DNA from: CAVQGZ01 sp942491665
Lineage (GTDB): Bacteria; Actinomycetota; Actinomycetes; Jiangellales; Jiangellaceae
Reading direction: 5' to 3'
Assembly: GCA_942491665.1 (NCBI GenBank)
Contig: CALOBR010000005.1
Span: 372,001 to 436,000, forward strand
Length of the DNA: 64,000 bases
The translations under genes and the position numbers were made by a program. Below are positions 49,974 to 59,426 of the stretch, piece after piece. Position 1 is the first letter of the stretch. Each line of letters starts with the position of its first letter. The notes beneath the pieces are model-generated. The model did not search any database. It was given only the letters and a program-made list of their open reading frames with translations, and had not been told where the DNA came from.

Positions 49974-50849
49974 TCAGCGCACATCAAGGTCGAAGGCCCG
50001 CTCGAGGTCGGTCGCGATCGCCCCGACGAGGTCGAACACGGTCTGCTCGGAGGCGCGGGACTCGATCACCGGGATGCCGGCGGCCCGGGAGTGGCTCACG
50101 ATGTAGTCGTCCAGGTCACGGATAGCAGCGAGGCGCTCCAGGTAGTGCTGCGGGTCGCGGTCGCTGCTGGCGAACCGTGCGGTGAACCGGCGCTCGTGCT
50201 CCTCGCGGTCGGGCACGGTGAGCACATACCCGAACAGGTCCCAGTCCTCGGGCACACCTACCAGGCCCGGCACCAGGTGCACCCCGTTGAGCACGAGCTG
50301 AAGCCCCTCTTTGAGCGCCCGACGCACCAACGACAACGACGCCTGAGCCACGATGGACGCCTGCTGCTCGAACGCCACCAGCAGCGGGTCGCCCGCCAGG
50401 TTCGACCGGAGCATGCGCTGGGCAGAGAACGACGACTCGCTCAGCGCAGGGATCAGCCCGGGGTTGAGGGTGCCGCGCAGCACCGCCCGCACGAGGTCGG
50501 TGCTGAACGTCCGATCGATGCCCAGTATCTGCGCCGCACGGTCACTGACCGTCGACTTGCCAACCCCGGACGTGCCACCCACCGTGATCACCAAGGGATG
50601 GCAGGTCGAGCGCAGCCACCACCGGGCCCGCATCCGCCGCAGCACCTCGATCTCCCCGCGCTCCTGCAAGACGGCGGCGGTGAGCCCACGCACCTCGTCG
50701 ATGTCGACGGTCACAGGCCGTAGGCGAGACCCGACGTCGGCAGCGACGTCCATCGCCTGCTGCGTGGACAGGCCGGTGACGATCAGGGTGCGCGCCAGGA
50801 TGGCGTCGGCGAACGGCAGCTCGAGCACCCCGTCGCGAACCATCAGCAC
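49974..50849 (-). CDS. 2-phosphoglycerate kinase-like protein
   Basis: A 291-aa P-loop kinase. Walker A is VGGTSGVGKSTVSDRAA in VITVGGTSGVGKST. An N-terminal ATP-cone-like part (FADAILARTLIVTGLSTQQA, MDVAADVG) is followed by FSTDLVRAVLRGTLNPGL and LVLNGVHLVPGLVG. This is the layout of archaeal 2-phosphoglycerate kinases, which feed cyclic 2,3-diphosphoglycerate synthesis, and of related bacterial proteins. GTG 50849 has TAGGGT 6 nt upstream; ATG 50843 is the alternative. Substrate is inferred. Confidence 0.77.
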   Translation of the reverse strand: MLMVRDGVLELPFADAILARTLIVTGLSTQQAMDVAADVGSRLRPVTVDIDEVRGLTAAVLQERGEIEVLRRMRARWWLRSTCHPLVITVGGTSGVGKSTVSDRAAQILGIDRTFSTDLVRAVLRGTLNPGLIPALSESSFSAQRMLRSNLAGDPLLVAFEQQASIVAQASLSLVRRALKEGLQLVLNGVHLVPGLVGVPEDWDLFGYVLTVPDREEHERRFTARFASSDRDPQHYLERLAAIRDLDDYIVSHSRAAGIPVIESRASEQTVFDLVGAIATDLERAFDLDVR

Positions 50850-50855
50850 GACGCG

Positions 50856-50861
50856 ACCCTA
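50856..50861 (-). promoter_or_regulatory. -10 element TAGGGT before the kinase gene
   Basis: TAGGGT on the minus strand, then 6 nt (CGCGTC), then GTG 50849. This favours the GTG over the ATG 6 nt further in. Confidence 0.45.
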
Positions 50862-50897
50862 GGGGTAGCCACTGACATCGGCCAGGAGCCCGCGTGA

Positions 50898-51596
50898 CTA
50901 CTCGTCGTAGCCCTCGTCCACGACGTTCGCACGCAGCACCGAGCTGGGCAGGCGGGCAAGCCCGCGTGCGGTCCGGCCGGGGATACCGACAGCCGCCGCG
51001 ATGGCACTGGTCAGCTCACTCTCGACCACCTCGGGGACGACCCGGTCGACCGAGGCCCGCACCATCTCCTCCAGCCGCACGGTCGCGATCTCTGCTCGCA
51101 GCTGGTCGACGACAGTCGGCATGGCTGCGTCCACCACCTCGTCGAGGGCCTGGCTCGTCGCCGACACCATGGCCGATCGCACCAGGTCGCTCGAGAGCAC
51201 CTCCGCCACCACGACGCTGACCAGGGTGTCGACTGTGTCGATGCGCGCCTGCCGGCCGGCGTGGGTCAGGTCGTCCGCCTGGTCGTACATAGCATCCCGC
51301 TGCTCCTCGGGAAGGCTGTCGATGAACGCGTGCCCGAACGCCGAGCTCACCCGCTCCGCGGTCCGGAGCGCCTGGGACGTGATCTCTCGTGCCGGTCGTG
51401 TCGCCGCCAGGCCCAGGCCCAGGGCCATGTCGCCGGCGTCGACCAGTCGCCGGTAGCTGCCGAAACGCCGTGTGCGGCGTCCGGATGGCGTGCGCCGGTC
51501 GCCGGTCGACGCTCGCTTGACGCTGTTCGACCCGGGCTTCTTGTCACCGGAGCTCTTTCGCTTGCTGCCGCTCGGCGGCGGGGGGCTGGGGCTCAC
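50898..51596 (-). CDS. Hypothetical protein with a basic N terminus
   Basis: A 232-aa protein. The first 45 residues are Pro/Ser/Lys/Arg-rich and disordered (SPSPPPPSGSKRKSSGDKKP). A long helical region follows with repeated negative and hydrophobic positions (TLVSVVVAEVLSSDLVRSAM, DAAMPTVVDQLRAEIATV). No transmembrane segment and no family is recognised. The start at GTG 51596 lies in an unstructured part, so it is uncertain. Confidence 0.55.
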   Translation of the reverse strand: MSPSPPPPSGSKRKSSGDKKPGSNSVKRASTGDRRTPSGRRTRRFGSYRRLVDAGDMALGLGLAATRPAREITSQALRTAERVSSAFGHAFIDSLPEEQRDAMYDQADDLTHAGRQARIDTVDTLVSVVVAEVLSSDLVRSAMVSATSQALDEVVDAAMPTVVDQLRAEIATVRLEEMVRASVDRVVPEVVESELTSAIAAAVGIPGRTARGLARLPSSVLRANVVDEGYDE

Positions 51597-51792
51597 CTTG
51601 CGCAGCCTAGGACCAATCGGATTCCCGTGCCCGCAGGTGGCGTGGGCTCGGTGATGCCCGACTCCTCGCGAACAGTTGTCCCGTGCTTCACCCGTGGTTG
51701 GTCCCGCAGTTGCCTGCCGCCGCTCAGATACCGCTCATCGGGCCCTCGCCTTCCACCCCTCCCTCCCCGTGGGGGGCGAGGCGCCCGAGCCA

Positions 51793-51798
51793 TAGCCT
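51793..51798 (+). promoter_or_regulatory. -10 element TAGCCT before the multicopper oxidase gene
   Basis: TAGCCT, then 6 nt (TGGTCG), then GTG 51805; no ribosome binding site. Confidence 0.45.
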
Positions 51799-51804
51799 TG
51801 GTCG

Positions 51805-53370
51805 GTGCTCGCCCGTCCCGCTCCCACAGCACGAGCCACCCATGCCCGCCTGGTGGTCGCGGTGCTCGTCGCCGTTGTTGTCGCTGTCGGGCTCGCTGGC
51901 TGCTCACTCGGCGGCAGCGAGGGGTCGATCGGCGACGTGGAGGCCTTCCAGCCGCTGCCCGTCCCGCCGCTGGCGCAGTCGCGGCTCGACGACGAGGGCC
52001 GGCGTGTGTTCGACCTCGAGGTCCGCGAGACGAGCACCGACTTCGGCGCCGGGCCGGTGCCGGGCACGTGGGGGGCCAACGGCGACTACCTCGCCCCGAC
52101 GATCCGCGCCGAGCGGGGCGACACGGTGGTCGTCAACGTCGCGAACGGGACGCAGGAGATGACCACGCTGCACTGGCACGGGATGCACGTGCCGGCCCGC
52201 ATGGACGGCGGCCCACACTCGATGGTGCCTCCAGGCACGACGTGGTCGCCGACGTGGACGATCGACCAGCCGGCGGCGACCCTGTGGTTCCACCCGCACC
52301 CGCACGGCCAGACGGCCGAGCAGATCTACCGGGGCCTGGCCGGGATGTTCATCATCGACGACCCGGCGGCCGACCCTGGTGGCCTACCGGATGAGTACGG
52401 AGTCGACGACATCCCCCTCATCGTGCAGGACAAGTCGTTCACCCCCTCCGGCGAGCTCGACTTCGAGGCGGGGGGGACCACTGCAGTCGGGTTTATCGGC
52501 GACACCGTCGTGGTCAACGGCGCCATCGGCGCCTACTTCGAGGCCGATCACGAACGCATCCGGCTGCGTCTGCTCAACGCCTCCACCGCGCGGATCTACC
52601 AGTTCGCGATGGCCGACGACCGGCCGTTCAGCGTCGTCGCCTCCGACGGCGGGCTGCTTGCCGAACCAGTGACGACCACCTCGGTGCAGCTCTCCCCCGC
52701 CGAACGCGCCGAGATCGTCGTCGACCTGCGCCCCGGGGAGACGACAGCCCTGGTGAGCCGCACCCCCGACCTGGGTGCCCGGGTCGATGCCGCGCGCATC
52801 TTCGGCGGGGGCGCCTTCGACGTGCTCCAGATCAGGGCAGGCGACGACCTCGCGCCCGCGCCGGACCTGCCGACGACGACCGCCGAACTGCCGGCGGTGG
52901 ATCAGGCGTCCGCGGCCGGCTCGCGCGCGTTCGTCATGGGTGGGCGAATCATCAACGGCCGCCTGATGGACATGGGCCGCATCGACGAGATCGTCACCGT
53001 CGACACGACCGAGATCTGGTCGGTGACCAACCAGTCGAGTCTGCCGCACAACTTCCATGTGCACGACGGGCAGTTTCGCGTTCTCAGCATGGACGGATCG
53101 CCACCGCCGGACGAGCTGGCGGGCTGGAAAGACACGGTCTACGTCGCGCCGACCACCACCGTAGAGATGCTCGTCCGGTTCGAGACCTACACCGACCCAG
53201 GCTTTCCGTACATGTACCACTGCCACCTCACGGTGCACGAAGACCAGGGGATGATGGGCCAGTTCGTGGTGGTCGAGCCGGGCACCGACCCGGCGCAGGT
53301 GTCGGCGCCTGTGGGCGCGATGCACTCGGGCGCAGACATGCCCACCGCGCCGACGCCAGCAGGCGGCTGA
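51805..53370 (+). CDS. Multicopper oxidase (lipoprotein)
   Basis: A 521-aa multicopper oxidase. An N-terminal signal with lipobox LAGC (VVAVGLAGCSLGG) would anchor it to the membrane outside the cell. Copper motifs are HWHGMH, HPHPHG, HNFHVHDGQF and YHCHLTVHEDQGMMG; the last carries the type 1 Cys. Cupredoxin repeats are visible between them (APTIRAERGDTVVVNVANG). Bacterial relatives are CueO-like copper or laccase-type oxidases. A copper-tolerance role is a family-based guess; a CsoR-type operator is 9 kb away and does not directly link to it. Confidence 0.9.
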   Translation: MLARPAPTARATHARLVVAVLVAVVVAVGLAGCSLGGSEGSIGDVEAFQPLPVPPLAQSRLDDEGRRVFDLEVRETSTDFGAGPVPGTWGANGDYLAPTIRAERGDTVVVNVANGTQEMTTLHWHGMHVPARMDGGPHSMVPPGTTWSPTWTIDQPAATLWFHPHPHGQTAEQIYRGLAGMFIIDDPAADPGGLPDEYGVDDIPLIVQDKSFTPSGELDFEAGGTTAVGFIGDTVVVNGAIGAYFEADHERIRLRLLNASTARIYQFAMADDRPFSVVASDGGLLAEPVTTTSVQLSPAERAEIVVDLRPGETTALVSRTPDLGARVDAARIFGGGAFDVLQIRAGDDLAPAPDLPTTTAELPAVDQASAAGSRAFVMGGRIINGRLMDMGRIDEIVTVDTTEIWSVTNQSSLPHNFHVHDGQFRVLSMDGSPPPDELAGWKDTVYVAPTTTVEMLVRFETYTDPGFPYMYHCHLTVHEDQGMMGQFVVVEPGTDPAQVSAPVGAMHSGADMPTAPTPAGG

Positions 53371-53382
53371 GTCGTCTCCAGT

Positions 53383-54834
53383 TCAGGACGGGCGGCGCCA
53401 GCGCGCGCGACGCGCCGCCAGCGTCGTCGCCAGTGCTCGCTGCACGGTGGGCTGGGCAAGGCGGCGGCGAACCTCGTCCACGGCTGCGTTCCACGGGCCG
53501 TCGGCGTAGGTCGGGTAGGCGTGCACGGTGGCAGCCAGGCCGGTCGTGGTCGTGCGGGTGCGGATCGCCAGGGTCATCTGCGCGATCGACTCCCCCGCCC
53601 GCGGCCCGACGATGGTCGCCCCGATCACGCGGTTGCCGCGCTGGCTGAGCGTGAGCCGGGAGAAGCCCATGGTGCGACCGTCGGCGATGGCGCGGTCGAC
53701 GTGGTCGTGGTGGCGGGTGATCGTGCGCGGCTGATGGCTCGTCGTGGCCGCCCACGTCGGGACGCCGACGGCAGCGACCTCGGGGTCGGTATAGGTGACT
53801 CGGGGCACGGCGTTCATCGCCACGCTGCGGCGCAACCCCAGCAACGCGTTGCTCGCCGCTGCCCCGGCGTGGGCGGCAGCCAGGTGGGTGAGGTGCGGGA
53901 CAGGGGTGACGTCGCCGGCGGCCCAGACCCTCGAGTTCGACGTGCGCTGGTAGCGGTCGACCACGACGGCACCGGCGTCGGTGAGGGTGACCCCTGCCGA
54001 CTGGAGCCCGAGACCGTGCGTGCGCGGCGTGCGGCCAACGGCCGCGAGCACGGCGTCGTACTCGACGCGGTCCTCCCCTCGCCCGTCGCTGATGACCGCG
54101 ATGCCCGAACGTGCGTCAGTGCCCGGCAGCACCCGCTGCACTCGGTGCCCCAGGCGCACGTCGACCCCGTCGGCAGCCAACGCCGCAGCGATGATGCTCG
54201 CCGCCTCGGGGTCTTCGCGCGGCAGCAACCGGTGGGTGCCCTCGACCAGGGTGACCCGCGAGCCCAGCCGGGCGAACGCCTGGCTCAGCTCGCAGCCCAC
54301 CGGTCCGCCGCCCACGACGAGCATGCGGGGCGGGAGCGCATCGAGGTCCCAGACCGTCTCGCTGGTGAGCACGTCGGCAGCGTTCATACCCTCGACCGGC
54401 GGGACGGTCGGCGCCGCGCCGGTCGCCACGACCGCGTGGTGGAAGTCGTGCGGCGTGCCGTCCACGGTCACCGAACGCGGCCCGGTGAACGTGGCGTCGC
54501 CGGCGAGCACCGTGACCCCGGCCGCCTCCAGGGCTCGGGGTGAGTCGACGGGTTCAATCGTGCGGATCGCCGACCGGACGTGGGCCATCACGGCAGCGAA
54601 GTCGACCTCGACCGTGCCCAGGCGAGCAAAGGCCGCGGCATGGCGGGCAGAGGCAACCGCACCCGCGGCCGACAGCAACGCCTTGCTCGGCACGCAGCCG
54701 GTCCACAGGCAGTCCCCACCCGTGCGATCACGCTCGACCAGGGCGACGCGGGCCCCGATCTCAGCCCCGGCGTAGGCAGCGACGAGACCAGCGGTTCCAC
54801 CACCCACCACCAGCAGGTCCCACGGCTGCGCCAC
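53383..54834 (-). CDS. Pyridine-nucleotide disulfide oxidoreductase (mercuric reductase-like)
   Basis: A 483-aa FAD enzyme. The FAD loop is VVGGGTAGLVAAYAG at residues 9-23, the redox pair is C42 and C47 (GGDCLWTGCVPSK), the NAD loop is VVGGGPVGCELSQAF, and the dimerisation domain has HAYPTYADGPWNAAV. The C terminus has His but no HxxxxE of lipoamide dehydrogenase, which fits the mercuric-reductase-like branch without an N-terminal HMA domain. Its substrate is unknown. AAGGAG a few bases before GTG 54834 supports that start. It is convergent with the multicopper oxidase. Confidence 0.85.
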   Translation of the reverse strand: MAQPWDLLVVGGGTAGLVAAYAGAEIGARVALVERDRTGGDCLWTGCVPSKALLSAAGAVASARHAAAFARLGTVEVDFAAVMAHVRSAIRTIEPVDSPRALEAAGVTVLAGDATFTGPRSVTVDGTPHDFHHAVVATGAAPTVPPVEGMNAADVLTSETVWDLDALPPRMLVVGGGPVGCELSQAFARLGSRVTLVEGTHRLLPREDPEAASIIAAALAADGVDVRLGHRVQRVLPGTDARSGIAVISDGRGEDRVEYDAVLAAVGRTPRTHGLGLQSAGVTLTDAGAVVVDRYQRTSNSRVWAAGDVTPVPHLTHLAAAHAGAAASNALLGLRRSVAMNAVPRVTYTDPEVAAVGVPTWAATTSHQPRTITRHHDHVDRAIADGRTMGFSRLTLSQRGNRVIGATIVGPRAGESIAQMTLAIRTRTTTTGLAATVHAYPTYADGPWNAAVDEVRRRLAQPTVQRALATTLAARRARWRRPS

Positions 54835-54925
54835 AGTGCTCCTTCGGTAGGCGGGATGCCATCGTCGCTGGCCCACCCGAGCCGCGCATGTCGGGACAGC
54901 GCAGAGGCCATGGTTAGGTGGCCGC

Positions 54926-57448
54926 ATGGCGCTGCTCGACTTCGTCCCCGCGGGCAGCTCCACCGACGAGGTTCTGGACGGGTTCGTCCGGTGGGCCGCC
55001 GACCAAGGGCTCGACCTCTACCCGCACCAGGAGGAGGCCGTGCTAGAGCTGCTCTCGGGCAGCAACGTCATCCTGGGTACGCCCACCGGCTCGGGCAAGA
55101 GCCTCGTCGCCCTCGGCGCCCATCTCGTCGCGTTCACCGAGGGACGCCGCACCTGGTACACCGCACCGATCAAGGCGCTCGTGTCGGAGAAGTTCTTCGC
55201 CCTGATCGAGGCGTTCGGTGCCGAGAACGTCGGGATGCTGACAGGCGACGCCGCCGTCAACCCCGACGCGCCCATCATCTGCGCAACAGCCGAGGTGCTG
55301 GCGACGACCGCTCTGCAGCAGGGCATGGACGCCGACGTCGGGCAGGTCGTCATGGACGAGTTTCACTTCTACTCCGAGCCCGACCGTGGCGTGGCCTGGC
55401 AGATCCCTATCCTGGAGCTGCCCCAGGCGCAGTTCTTGCTCATGTCGGCGACGCTGGGCGACGTCTCGTCCTTCGAGAAGGATCTGACCCGCCGCACCGG
55501 TCGACCCACCGCAGCGATCACCGACGCCCCGCGGCCGGTGCCGTTGACGTTCACCTACGCGGTGACACCGATGCACGAGACCATCGCCGAGCTGCTGCGC
55601 AAGAACGACGCACCGATCTACGTCGTGCACTTCACCCAGGCGGCGGCCGTCGAGCAGGCCCAGGCCCTCACCAGCGTGCCGCTGGCCGACGCGACGCAGA
55701 AGGCCGCCATCGCCGCGGAGACCAGCCAGTTCCGGTGGGGTCGCGGCTTCGGGGCCACCCTGTCGCGGTTGGTGCGCGTCGGCATCGGCGTGCACCACGC
55801 CGGCATGCTGCCTCGCTACCGGCGCATGGTCGAACGCCTCGCCCAGCGCGGGCTGCTCACCGTCATCTGTGGCACCGACACCCTCGGCGTCGGTATCAAC
55901 GTGCCGATCCGCACCGTTCTCATCTCCTCGCTCAGCAAGTACGACGGACGCCGCCAGCGCCTGCTCAAGGCGCGGGAGTTCCACCAGGTCGCCGGACGCG
56001 CCGGGCGCGCCGGGTACGACACGATCGGCCGAGTCGTGGTGCTCGCCCCGGAGCACGAGATCGAGAACCGACGGCTACTCGCCAAGGCCGGCGACGACCC
56101 GAAGAAGCTGCGCAAGATCGTCCGCAAGAAGCCCCCGGATGGTGTGGTCTCGTGGACGGAAGCGACCTTCGACCGGCTCGTCGCCGCACCGCCCGAGCCG
56201 CTCGTCTCGCGGTTCGCGGTGACCCACAGCATGGTGCTGGCCGTGCTGTCGCGGCCCGGTGACCCCGTCGAGGCCCTGCGTCACCTCATCGACGACAACC
56301 ACGAGCCGCCCGGCGCCCGCCCCTATCACGTGCGACGCACGGTCGCGATCGCCCGGTCGCTGCTGGCCGCCGGCGTGGTGCAGCGCCTCGACGAGCCGGA
56401 CGCACTCGGCAGCCGCTATCGGCTCACCGTCGACCTGCAGACCGACTTCGCGATGAACCAGCCGCTCTCGCCCCTGGCGGTGGCCGCGCTCGACCTTCTC
56501 GACCGCGAATCGCTCGGCTACGCCCTCGACGTGCTCTCAGTGATCGAGGCGACGCTGGAGAACCCCCGCCCGGTGCTCATGGCTCAGCAGAAGGCGGCAC
56601 GGGGCGAGGCGGTCGCCGCCATGAAGGCCGAAGGCATCCCCTACGAGGACCGCATCGAACTGCTCGACGACATCACCTATCCGCAGCCGTTGGCCGAGGT
56701 GCTCGAGCACGCCTACGACGTGTACGCCACGAGCCACCCCTGGGTCGCCGACTACGAGCTGCGACCCAAGTCGGTCGCTCGGGACTGCTTCGAGCGGGCC
56801 GCCAACTTTCACGAGTACGTCGGGCAGTACGGGCTAGCACGATCCGAGGGAGTCCTGCTGCGCTACCTCTCCGACTCGGCCAAGGCGCTGCGCCAGACGG
56901 TTCCCGAGGACGCCCGCACCGACGAGGTCGTCGACCTGATCGCGTGGCTCACCGAGCTCGTGCGCCAGACCGACTCCAGCCTGCTCGACGAGTGGGAGCG
57001 CCTTGTCGGTGGGCAGGGGTTGGTGACCGGCCCGGTAGACATAGATGCCACCCCACCGCCGGTGACGGCCAACGTGCGCGCGTTTCGCGTGCTGGTGCGC
57101 AACGAGATGTTCCGCCGGGTGCAGATGCTGGCCCGCCGTGACTGGGCTGCGCTGGCCGCTCTCGACGTCGACACACCCACCGAGGACGCCTGGGACGCAC
57201 AGACGTGGGCTGCCGCGATGGAGCCGTACTGGGCCGAGCACGCTGCCCTCGGCACCGGGCCCGACGCCCGTGGGCCCGACCTGTTCCTCGTCGACGAAGG
57301 CCCCGCGACGTGGCGCGTGACCCAGCGGCTGGACGACCCGTCCGGCTACCGCGACTGGGCGCTGACGGCGCTGGTCGACCTGGCCGCGAGCGACGAGGCC
57401 GGGTCTGCGGTGCTGCGCGTGGAGTCGTTGGGTGAGATCGGGCGCTGA
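54926..57448 (+). CDS. Ski2-like DEAD/DEAH RNA helicase with DUF3516-type C terminus
   Basis: An 840-aa helicase. Motif I is GTPTGSGKS at residues 51-59, motif II is DEFH (VVMDEFHFYSEPDRG), motif III is SAT (LLMSATLGD), and motif VI is QVAGRAGRAG. These are Ski2/Mtr4-like signatures. The C-terminal half (about 430-840, including SVARDCFERAANFHEYVGQY) corresponds to the actinobacterial DUF3516 extension. Likely RNA turnover or surveillance in the cytoplasm. Start ATG 54926 has no ribosome binding site. It is divergent from the FAD reductase gene. Confidence 0.87.
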   Translation: MALLDFVPAGSSTDEVLDGFVRWAADQGLDLYPHQEEAVLELLSGSNVILGTPTGSGKSLVALGAHLVAFTEGRRTWYTAPIKALVSEKFFALIEAFGAENVGMLTGDAAVNPDAPIICATAEVLATTALQQGMDADVGQVVMDEFHFYSEPDRGVAWQIPILELPQAQFLLMSATLGDVSSFEKDLTRRTGRPTAAITDAPRPVPLTFTYAVTPMHETIAELLRKNDAPIYVVHFTQAAAVEQAQALTSVPLADATQKAAIAAETSQFRWGRGFGATLSRLVRVGIGVHHAGMLPRYRRMVERLAQRGLLTVICGTDTLGVGINVPIRTVLISSLSKYDGRRQRLLKAREFHQVAGRAGRAGYDTIGRVVVLAPEHEIENRRLLAKAGDDPKKLRKIVRKKPPDGVVSWTEATFDRLVAAPPEPLVSRFAVTHSMVLAVLSRPGDPVEALRHLIDDNHEPPGARPYHVRRTVAIARSLLAAGVVQRLDEPDALGSRYRLTVDLQTDFAMNQPLSPLAVAALDLLDRESLGYALDVLSVIEATLENPRPVLMAQQKAARGEAVAAMKAEGIPYEDRIELLDDITYPQPLAEVLEHAYDVYATSHPWVADYELRPKSVARDCFERAANFHEYVGQYGLARSEGVLLRYLSDSAKALRQTVPEDARTDEVVDLIAWLTELVRQTDSSLLDEWERLVGGQGLVTGPVDIDATPPPVTANVRAFRVLVRNEMFRRVQMLARRDWAALAALDVDTPTEDAWDAQTWAAAMEPYWAEHAALGTGPDARGPDLFLVDEGPATWRVTQRLDDPSGYRDWALTALVDLAASDEAGSAVLRVESLGEIGR

Positions 57449-57539
57449 CGATCGCCGGGGCGACGCGCCGGCCGGTGCGAGGGGCATGTGCGCCCAGCAG
57501 TGACGCCACGCGGCCGGGCGCCAGGCAGAATGGCGGCCC

Positions 57540-58790
57540 ATGGTGAGCAATCAGGCTGGCTTGGGCGTCCACTCCGAGGTTGGTCAGCTGCGCACGGTGC
57601 TGGTGTGCGAGCCGGGGCGCGCGCATCAGCGCCTCACGCCCAGCAACTGCGACGCGCTGCTCTTCGACGACGTCATGTGGGTCGACAACGCCCGCCGCGA
57701 CCACCGGGCGTTCGTCGAGCAGATGCGCTCGCGTGGCGTCGAGGTGCTGGAGATGCACGACCTGCTCGCCGAGACAGTGGCCCTGCCGCACGCCCGCGCG
57801 TGGCTGCTCGACCACCAGGTAGTGCCCAACCAGGTGGGCCTCGGCCTTGTTGACGAGGTGCGCAGCTACCTCGACGGGCTGCCCGACCGCGACCTCGCCG
57901 AGACCCTCATCGGCGGCCTGTCGACGCATGAGTTCCCCGAGACGCACGGCGGCTCGATGCTGCGGCTGGTGCGCGAGGCAGCCGGAGTCACCGAGTACCT
58001 GCTGCCGCCGCTGCCGAACACGCTCTACACCCGCGACACCACCTGCTGGGTGTACGGCGGCGTCACCCTCAACCCCCTGTTCTGGGAGGCGCGTCGGGAG
58101 GAGACGCTGCTCACCACCGCCATCTACCGCTTCCACCCGCGCTTCTCCGGCACCGTCACCGAGTGGTGGGGCGACCCGACGAGCGACTGGGGCATGGCGA
58201 CGCTGGAGGGCGGCGACGTCATGCCGATCGGCAACGCCACCGTGCTGGTCGGTATGAGCGAGCGAACGTCGCGCCAAGCCGTCAGCCAGCTGGCGAGCGC
58301 ACTGTTCGAGGCCGGGGCCGCGCAGCGGGTGATCGTGGCCGCGCTGCCCAAGCGGCGTGCGTCCATGCACCTCGACACCGTGTTCACGTTCGCCGATCGC
58401 GACTGCGTACTCGTCTACCCCGACATCGTGGACGGCGTGCACACCTACTCGTACCGCCCATCGGACTCATCGGGCGGGCTGGAGCTGACCGGTGAGGACA
58501 AGCCGTTCGTCGCCGTGGTCGCCGACGCCCTCGGGCTGGACGAGCTAAGGGTGGTCGAGACCGGTGGAGATGCGTACCTGCGCGAGCGCACCCAGTGGGA
58601 CAGCGGGGCGAACCTGCTGGCCACCTCGCCCGGCGTGGTGTTCGCCTACGACCGCAACACCTACACCAACGAGCTGCTGCGACGACAGGGCGTCGAGGTC
58701 GTGGAGATCGCCGGCGCCGAGCTCGGCCGCGGGCGCGGCGGCGGGCACTGCATGACCTGTCCGATCGTGCGCGACCCCGCCGACTACTGA
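57540..58790 (+). CDS. arcA: Arginine deiminase
   Basis: A 416-aa guanidino-group hydrolase of the arginine deiminase family. Signatures are GVHSEVGQLRTVLVCEPGR near the N terminus, NTLYTRDTTCWVYGG, EGGDVMPIGN, RRASMHLDTVFTFAD and the C-terminal GGGHCMTCPIV, whose catalytic Cys is C404. The length matches the roughly 415 aa of classical ArcA. The enzyme makes citrulline and ammonia from arginine; no arcB, arcC or arcD is adjacent here. CAGAAT lies 8 nt before ATG 57540. Confidence 0.94.
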   Translation: MVSNQAGLGVHSEVGQLRTVLVCEPGRAHQRLTPSNCDALLFDDVMWVDNARRDHRAFVEQMRSRGVEVLEMHDLLAETVALPHARAWLLDHQVVPNQVGLGLVDEVRSYLDGLPDRDLAETLIGGLSTHEFPETHGGSMLRLVREAAGVTEYLLPPLPNTLYTRDTTCWVYGGVTLNPLFWEARREETLLTTAIYRFHPRFSGTVTEWWGDPTSDWGMATLEGGDVMPIGNATVLVGMSERTSRQAVSQLASALFEAGAAQRVIVAALPKRRASMHLDTVFTFADRDCVLVYPDIVDGVHTYSYRPSDSSGGLELTGEDKPFVAVVADALGLDELRVVETGGDAYLRERTQWDSGANLLATSPGVVFAYDRNTYTNELLRRQGVEVVEIAGAELGRGRGGGHCMTCPIVRDPADY

Positions 58791-59377
58791 GCCTGCGTGC
58801 GTGTCGTCGCGGCGGTGGCTTCGCTGCGCAGAAGCGGTTCTGTCTTGCGGGCCGGGCGCAACCCTCGCTTGTCGGCGTAGAACGCGCGGACGACGTCCAT
58901 GTCGTCGGTGATCTGACCGCTCGGCATGAACGACGGGCCCCAGCCGCCCGTGCGGCTCGGACCGTCGAGGTAGGTCAGCACGATGGGCACGCCGGCAGCC
59001 GAGGCGATGCGGTGGAAGCCGGACTTCCAGTACTTGCCGCCGCGGCGAGTGCCCTCCGGCGGGATCACCACCGCCACCCGCTCCGCGGTCTTCACCATGT
59101 GGGCCACCTCGTCGACGAGCCCGACCGGGTTATCCCGGTCGACGGCGATGCCACCAAGGCGGTGCATGAGCGGGCCTAGTGCCCCGGCGAACATCTCCTG
59201 CTTGCCCAGCCAGACTGGCGTGACCTCGCTGGCCCACGCCATGGTGATCATGGCCGGAAAGTCCCAGTTGGACGTGTGCGGCGCGGCTACCGCCACGTAG
59301 ACCGGCACGTCCGGCGGCTCACCGGTGACGGTGAACCCGGCCGCGTACACCAGAGCACGGCTGGCGCGCCCACGCAT
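58784..59377 (-). CDS. 1-acyl-glycerol-3-phosphate acyltransferase-like protein
   Basis: A 197-aa PlsC-family protein. The first catalytic block is PHTSNWDFPAM (HxxxxD), the glycerol-phosphate site is VVIPPEGTRRGG, and VPVWLGKQEMF-like and GGIAVDRDNPVG segments fit. It is smaller than full PlsC enzymes, so it may act on other acceptors. ATG 59377 is chosen; an upstream frame from 59401 is possible. The 3' end overlaps arcA by 7 bp. Confidence 0.82.
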   Translation of the reverse strand: MRGRASRALVYAAGFTVTGEPPDVPVYVAVAAPHTSNWDFPAMITMAWASEVTPVWLGKQEMFAGALGPLMHRLGGIAVDRDNPVGLVDEVAHMVKTAERVAVVIPPEGTRRGGKYWKSGFHRIASAAGVPIVLTYLDGPSRTGGWGPSFMPSGQITDDMDVVRAFYADKRGLRPARKTEPLLRSEATAATTRTQAQ

Positions 59378-59426
59378 ATCGCTCACGGCACATGGTCCCA
59401 CAAGCCGGTGCGTGCCACCCGCGGGC

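Noticed and set aside
57449..58790. Complete arginine deiminase operon
   Set aside because: Only arcA is present; flanking genes are a helicase and an acyltransferase, so no arcB/arcC/arcD operon exists here.
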